Source: Tetragonia tetragonoides
Lineage: Eukaryota; Streptophyta; Magnoliopsida; Caryophyllales; Aizoaceae
Direction of reading: 5' to 3'
Length of the DNA stretch: 64,000 nt
NCBI GenBank assembly: GCA_038025085.1
Contig: CM076153.1
Coordinates: 10,819,501-10,883,500 of the forward strand
In this document: positions 58,486 to 64,000 of the stretch, piece after piece
Layout: every line of letters starts with the position of its first letter
Position numbering within the stretch: position 1 is the stretch's first letter
Notes under the pieces: generated by a model
The model's database searches: none
Told to the model about the DNA's origin: nothing
Seen by the model: only the letters and a program-made list of their open reading frames with translations
Made by a program: the position numbers and the translations under genes

Positions 58486-59871
58486 ATGTCTCTATCTTTA
58501 CAACGTTACACATGGCCTGATTCCGACACCCTTTTGATTCGCCTCTTGAAGGAAAGGTGAGACCTTTATTTATCAATTCATTTGAAATTTTTATTTTTCT
58601 TAATTGGATGATGATAATCTTTTTCTTTTTTTTTGTATAATTTTAGTGTTGCAATTTATGAAAGATGTTGCTTACAAATTGGGTTTAAAATAGCTTTTGC
58701 ATGTTTTTTTTTTTTCAGAGTTCAAAATGGAAAAAAGAAGTCTATGGTAGTTGAAATGGAGACTAGGGATTATTTGCCTGAAAGTTTGATTATTGAGATT
58801 TTATCAAGGCTGCCTGTAAAAGCGCTATTGCAATTCAAAAGTGTGTGCAAATCATGGTATGCTATTATTACTAGTCCTGCTTTCACATCCAAGCATCTCA
58901 AGAATTATTATAACAACAAAAACAGTGATTGTCTCCTGGCTCAGTATTATTTTAGTCATGGTGAACTTCACTCGTTTGAGTTGTTGGTGGATGAAACTGA
59001 AACACGAGTTTTGGCACATGATATACTAGATAAAATGCCCATTCATAACTCATATATCTGTGGTCCTTGTGATGGATTATATTATCTGTACTACTACGAC
59101 TTTGTTGGTCGTGCTCTTTGGAACCCCGCAATCATTGAGCTTAAGGAATTACCTCCTATTATTACTAAGCCCGATCTTCCATCGAGTATTACTTATGCTA
59201 AGGATGAAGTATATGGTATTGGATACGATCCATTAACTGACGATTACAAGGTGGTGGTTATTAAGGGTTATTCGAGTACAACAGATGATGACAGTGAAGT
59301 CACTCAGCCTGCATCAGTCCTTGTATACTCACTAAGGACTGATGAATGGAAATATTGTGGGGATTTGGCTGACAAGTATAAATTGGAAAGCAGCAAGTGT
59401 TAAACCTACGTGAATGGATGTTATTACTGGCTAGGATCATGTGCACAAGATGATAATTCTGATGTGATTATATGTTTTGACATGAGTAGTGATACATTTC
59501 AAGAGATACATGTACCAAACTATGAGCAGCCAGCTTCTAAGAGTCTTGCAATATATCATGATTCTGTTGCTTTTCTGACTGTTGATGACAATGTGATTGA
59601 GAAGCATTTCAATGTACGGACACTCAGTGAAGGGGTCTGGACCAAGAAATTCACGATCGAACCTATGTTAGATGTTCGAGATCCAGTTGGTCACTGGAAG
59701 AAGGATAAGTTTCTATTAGAATGTGAAGGTCATCAACTAGCTGAATGTGACCCCGACACTCGAGAAATAAAGGATATTGCGTTTAAGAGGTACAGGTCCT
59801 GCGAAGGTGTTTTTGTATATATGGAAAGCTTGGTTTCAGTCAAGGATAGGAACAGGCGGGAACACCATTAG
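58486..59871 (+). pseudogene. F-box protein gene (CPR1/CPR30-like) with one in-frame stop
   Basis: F-box (LPESLIIEILSRLPVKALLQFKSVCKSW, given here only in part: LPESLIIEIL, VCKSWYAII) is followed by an F-box-associated region with GRALWNPAI, YGIGYDPLTDDYKVVVI, VNGCYYWLG and VIICFDMSS. Such proteins are SCF ubiquitin-ligase substrate adaptors. The frame from ATG 58744 stops at TAA 59401-59403, and homologous coding continues in the same frame to 59871, about 155 more residues. One substitution therefore truncates the protein. Two upstream leader exons are suggested. The second (58484-58556, donor gtgaga; acceptor ending 58718) opens with an ATG at 58486 whose frame joins the F-box frame, adding WPDSDTLLIRLLKE-type sequence. 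The RIP copy at 60.7 kb converges with it. Sequencing error or readthrough remain possible. Confidence 0.75.
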
Positions 59872-60682
59872 GTAGCAGAGATAGGTTTTCCGAATACTTC
59901 ATCTTAGCTCGAGTGTTAAAAGAGTGTTTCCAGGGGAATATGCAATTTTGTGTGCTTTGTTGTTGTTTTTGTTTTTGCTAATAAGCAGAGCAATTGCAAA
60001 CTTGTTCTGATGGAGATGTCATTTTTCATATATTTACAGTTTACACATACTCAGGAAACAGAAGTTTCACCCGTATTTCCTTTACCAATTACGATGACAG
60101 CAATTTGCAGAAAGCTCGGATTTCTTCTGACTATTCCGTGGTTTGAATTTACTAGAAATTTTCTTGCAACACCACCATATTGCAACTCTTTAAGAAGGAT
60201 ATGCTTGGCAAACTAGCTGAATCTGTGACTTGTGGCCTGTAGGTGCAAGCTGTAATTGTGAATAGTTTCAACTTTGATAAACGAGTTTTTGGCCACCGAA
60301 AAAAAATTGATCGGATCAATGTTTAGATAGTAGATTGCCGGTTGGAAAGAAAATTTTTCCAATTTTGTGGTAGTCCATAGAGATTGGTTTTTTTGTAACA
60401 AAACCATCGCATCCCAGTTTCCCACAGAACAAACTAAACTTAAACATCAATTACTTCATTTGACAACTACCTTCACTTCTTTTTATAGGAAGTAAAAAGG
60501 TTTATACAGGAACTAACGACGACTTAGGGTAATGAGATTCGATCCCACCTCAAACTGTCTAAAACTAAGGATGACTTTCTAACCACTAAGAAACTCTTTA
60601 TTCTTTAGACAACATTCATTCAAGCAGTGCACTCCGATCAGCTCTTAACTTTATTGAAACCATGAAGCTGGGTTTAACGTGT

Positions 60683-61632
60683 TCAACTCGGGCCGCCATC
60701 CAATGCTAAAGCTTCCAAATTCACCAGTAGTGTGATCACCGTACCTTCCATGGACATTGTTCCAACGTTGTAATAACTCAGCAGCGCTATGTGTTCTTTT
60801 AGTTCTGGAAGTCCTTTAATTGTAAACTTATAAGTCGCATCACAATATACAAGAATGTCAATGGCTTGAGCAGTTGGGGTTCTTCGAACATCTTTCGAGA
60901 TTGTCAACCACTCGTTCTCCAAGCAAAGAAACTTTCTATCAGGATTAAAGCCACCATCATACTGTAGAAGCACCTGGTTTGCTACGTATGTGTACATCGC
61001 AGCCTCGGAAACCATTTGTACCACTATCAAAAGAAGTTTTGCTTGATTCACTACAACGATCTCTTCCCGGCCATACACTTCTACGATGGAATTTTTCAGC
61101 TTACTAACCCCCAAACCGATGCTCTTTCTAGTTCCCTTTGCATTACGTTCAAGATCAGCATTTTTTCGGACACATACGTCTTTTGCTGGTTTCCCCTCAC
61201 AAAGCCTACAAAGATGTTTACCTTTGGGAGGATCACATTTTGTGTCAAAATCTTTCATGACCTGGCAACGACATTTGCCATTAAACATGTCACTAAGCCT
61301 ATGAATTGGGCTAGACGAACTGAATTGACCTGAAATGAACACTACTGAATTGAAATGAGCACCACTTGAAGAGAACTCAACACCAATGAATTGAATTGAA
61401 CACCACTTGATATGTGAGACAAAATTTATGTTTTTGAACTGAATACCACTGAACTGGACTGAACATTACTGAACTGAATTGGAAATCACTGAACTGACAT
61501 GAGATCATCGCTGAATTGGACTGAAATAAATTGAACTCGTGCCGACTCGGTGTGGCTAAAATTAGGGGTAAAAACTTTGGACTCGAAATTTTGAGTAGGC
61601 TTGCTGGTACCGACCACCCAGATTAAGACTAT
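60683..61632 (-). pseudogene. Right-arm copy of the third RIP
   Basis: The minus strand keeps more than the left-arm copy. The N-terminal scrap (about 61632-61560) is separated by TTCAG repeats from a middle part (MFNGKCRC, LCRLCEGKPAKDV) that is missing on the left. A small deletion after KDV removes the segment that holds the second active-site Tyr in the intact gene. The catalytic helix again reads SEAAM, so Arg is lost. The 660-base frame ends at 60683. Near-identical to 10260-10655 in the shared part. Confidence 0.87.
61318..61525. repeat. Degenerate TGAACTGAA repeat inside the RIP copy
   Basis: Many actgaactg, gaattgaa and accactgaa variants over 200 bp. Replaces or splits the RIP region between the N-terminal strand and MFNGKC. 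Longer than the matching left-arm block. Confidence 0.7.
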
Positions 61633-61917
61633 ATTTTGTGGTGCATGTATATAATTTTCTTTTAACGAAAATGATAACATTACATTCATTGTACATCTAT
61701 TGCACATCCATTGCACGCTACAATTACACACACATCCATTACATCGAGATGTTGCCCAACAACATTACACGTCGTTTATTACATAGACTGTACGGACCAA
61801 GTGGGTACACTTATTGCCTTGTTGGAGAACCTTTATTTAAATTTCATTTTTGTGGTAGTGCTCATTGGTGACGATGTACTAGTGATCTGGAATTGTGTGA
61901 ACGTGGAGTTGGGTTCA

Positions 61918-62821
61918 CTATATGGAATATGGGCCGCCATACAATGACGGTACACTTCCAAACTCACGGTCACCAGTTTTCTAAGTGTTGTAACTTAGAA
62001 GGGCTATGTCCTTTTATGTGATTGTCAAATGATAACCCGCCCCACAATTTACAACAACAATGACGGATAGATCACCTGGTTTTTGTCGAACGACTTTGGA
62101 GATTTTACTCCAATTTAACTGTAAGCAAGTTGTCTTTACATCAGGATTAAAAACACTGTCAAGTTTAGCTGGTATATTGTTCTCTATGTAAGGGAACCTT
62201 ACACCGTACGAAATCATTTGAATGGCAACTAAAAGAAGCGTTGCTTGTGTCTTTGTAACAACTTTTTTTTATCAAAAACTGCATCTATCCAACTCTTTAG
62301 CTTATTGATCCCCAAACCGAATCTCGTTCTACTTCCACCAGCATTGGCTTCGAGTGCCCCATAATTACTATTGTACTTGATCGGTTCGGATACAACATCT
62401 TTCGAGGCTTTCCCCTCGCAATGCCTACAGTACTTCACCTCACCTTTATCCTTGCAAACATCTTTTTTATCTTTGAAGACATTGTAACAACATTTGCCAT
62501 TAAGGAACGTCGCTATAGTCTGTTACGTATAAATCGTTTTTGTCAAGAGATATTGTGATGGAATTGTCTGAATCGCTAGGCTTAAGCACCACCAACAGAA
62601 ATTTTGGAGGATTGGAAGGTTTTGGCATCATTGGTACCCCATGGTATACTTCATTACCCTTAACGTTATTACGTAGAGATGTCAGAAATTGAGTGTAGGT
62701 ACTCTTGCTAGTACCGAGCACCCAGATTAAAGTATCATCAGCGCGCACCATCTCCTACGACACTGTTGCTTAAAATTATAGCCCATACCATCCATAGTGT
62801 CACCACTGTCAACCCCTTCAT
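61918..62821 (-). pseudogene. Right-arm copy of the second RIP, multiply broken
   Basis: Start ATG at 62821 and signal region open; the left-arm stop codon position here is TGG. A 4-base excess (gcgcgc region near 62740) shifts the frame. A further single-base gain lies near 62505, a frameshift at the A run near 62267 is shared with the left copy, and an in-frame TAA lies near 62014. The catalytic Glu position reads Tyr (MISYGVR). Upstream, the leader-intron donor has AT instead of GT near 63317. Fully degenerate. Confidence 0.88.
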
Positions 62822-63390
62822 CCTTACGTTTCTGAAAAGGAAAATTAACCCACATCAAAAAAAATAAAATAAAATAAAAATAAAGAATGGTATAAGCTGG
62901 ATGAGCAACAAAAATATAGGACTTGGGAAATGGGAATACTGGTGCATTCTGGTGCCACGACTTTCTAGGCCACAGAAAGTCACGACGAAAGTTTTGTGGC
63001 TAAGTACTTTTGCCACGAATGTTTCATATTTTAGCCACAATTACTGTAGTGACGCAAGTGACCATTGTTGTAGTGTCCAAGCATAAGAATTTGTACCTTT
63101 TTTTTTAGTTCCAATTAGCTAATAATTGTATATCTTGCTGTGCAAAAATTAATAACAATTTACTAAGCATAAGGAAATGATTTCATCCAAAAAAAAAGTA
63201 TAAGGAAATTATGGTAGCAAAGCACAATTCTGCCAAACAAACTATAAGAGCTGAAATATAGAATAGAATGAAAACTAGCCTCTTGCTTTTCTTGTCAAAG
63301 AAGGGGAAGAAAACTAATCTCTTGTCGAGCATTTAGGAGTACTATTTAAGTATTTAGTGATGTTTATGAAACGTTGGAGCATAGAACGGC

Positions 63391-63397
63391 TTATATA
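63391..63397 (-). promoter_or_regulatory. TATA box of the right-arm second RIP copy
   Basis: The minus strand reads ctatataag in the same context as 8054-8060. The leader exon follows (about 63370-63318), but its splice donor is mutated. Confidence 0.5.
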
Positions 63398-64000
63398 GTG
63401 TCCTCAAACCTCAATGCGCTATAGAACGAACATTATCATCCTCCACGTCACTTTCGCAGTTGTTTCTGAATTGTGCCTTGTTTTTGCAGAATAAAATTTC
63501 TAGTGTTTCAATGGAAAACATCCTTTCTAATGCTTTGTGTAATTGTGTGTCATCTTCTATTCCACTCCTTTATACATTTGATACGTAACTCGTAAGCGTT
63601 TAATTTACAACAAAATCGCTGTAAAATTACTTTTTTTATTTCGGAAAAACCTTACTTAATATTTATTTTTGAAGGTCAAAATGATTTGTAAAAAAATATG
63701 AGGGCTTACAATTGTTTATTATGACCTTGCTTAACATTGCGTTAAAAAAAATCTGATGATTTATTTCTTCTTAGAAGATGGATAATGACGTCTTTTGTAG
63801 TACAAAAAAAAAGTAGAAACTGTATAATAAAGACACTATAGATGCTAAATTGTAGTAAAAATTAGTCTAGCACGTAAGATAAGAAGATAAAGAAAGGTAT
63901 ATTTTAAGAATACATATATCATTGTTCAGAAAGCAAATCAATTAGTGAAAATATATACGTTGGTGAGATGTTCAACACAAAAACTCATATGATGCGGCCT

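Larger units (their letters stand above)
56240..64000. repeat. Right arm of the large inverted repeat
   Basis: Reverse-oriented counterpart of 7560-12380. It starts about 0.8 kb beyond the KH gene stop, where gacataaacccacttcaaca matches the inverse of 12300-12320, and runs off the window end. It keeps the F-box gene that the left arm has lost, and carries its own Harbinger MITE and retroposon. Confidence 0.85.

Overview
The window is nuclear DNA from a flowering plant. It has spliced genes with canonical GT-AG introns, a CUC-type NAC transcription factor, a PEPPER-type KH RNA-binding protein, a microRNA169 hairpin, and many SINEs, MITEs and a Copia-type solo LTR. Both ends carry clustered type-1 ribosome-inactivating protein (RIP) genes, which suggests Caryophyllales, perhaps Amaranthaceae (spinach, beet, goosefoot). 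That placement is inference from gene content only.

Layout. 1-7.5 kb: one intact RIP gene with a long, transposon-filled 5' leader intron, then a deleted antisense F-box relic. 7.56-12.38 kb: left arm of an imperfect inverted repeat, with two broken RIP genes and the 5' end of a lost F-box gene. 12.4-12.8 kb: a further RIP tail. 15.9-23.6 kb (minus): a 14-exon gene for an ER-directed coiled-coil membrane protein. 26.5-27.2 kb (minus): an intronless, unrecognised, C-terminally anchored protein. 30.6-30.9 kb (minus): a MIR169 gene with a solo LTR about 80 bp upstream of its TATA box. 34.9-38.5 kb (minus): a three-exon NAC gene. 45.5-55.4 kb (plus): a six-exon PEPPER-like KH gene. 56.24-64.0 kb: right arm of the inverted repeat, with an F-box gene broken by one in-frame stop and two broken RIP copies. 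It runs past the window edge.

How it fits together. The ends hold repeated units in which a RIP gene and an F-box gene converge tail to tail; three units are recognisable. Only the RIP at 2993-3874 keeps an intact frame and all five expected active-site residues. The other copies show frameshifts, stops, deletions or lost catalytic residues. The arms bracket about 44 kb of ordinary single-copy genes. Several transposons sit in one arm with the empty site visible in the other, so they post-date the duplication. Similarity along the arms is uneven, which suggests a conversion tract. The middle genes do not form a pathway; they are typical dispersed plant genes. All exon structures were read by eye from splice sites, reading phase and family resemblance, without transcripts.
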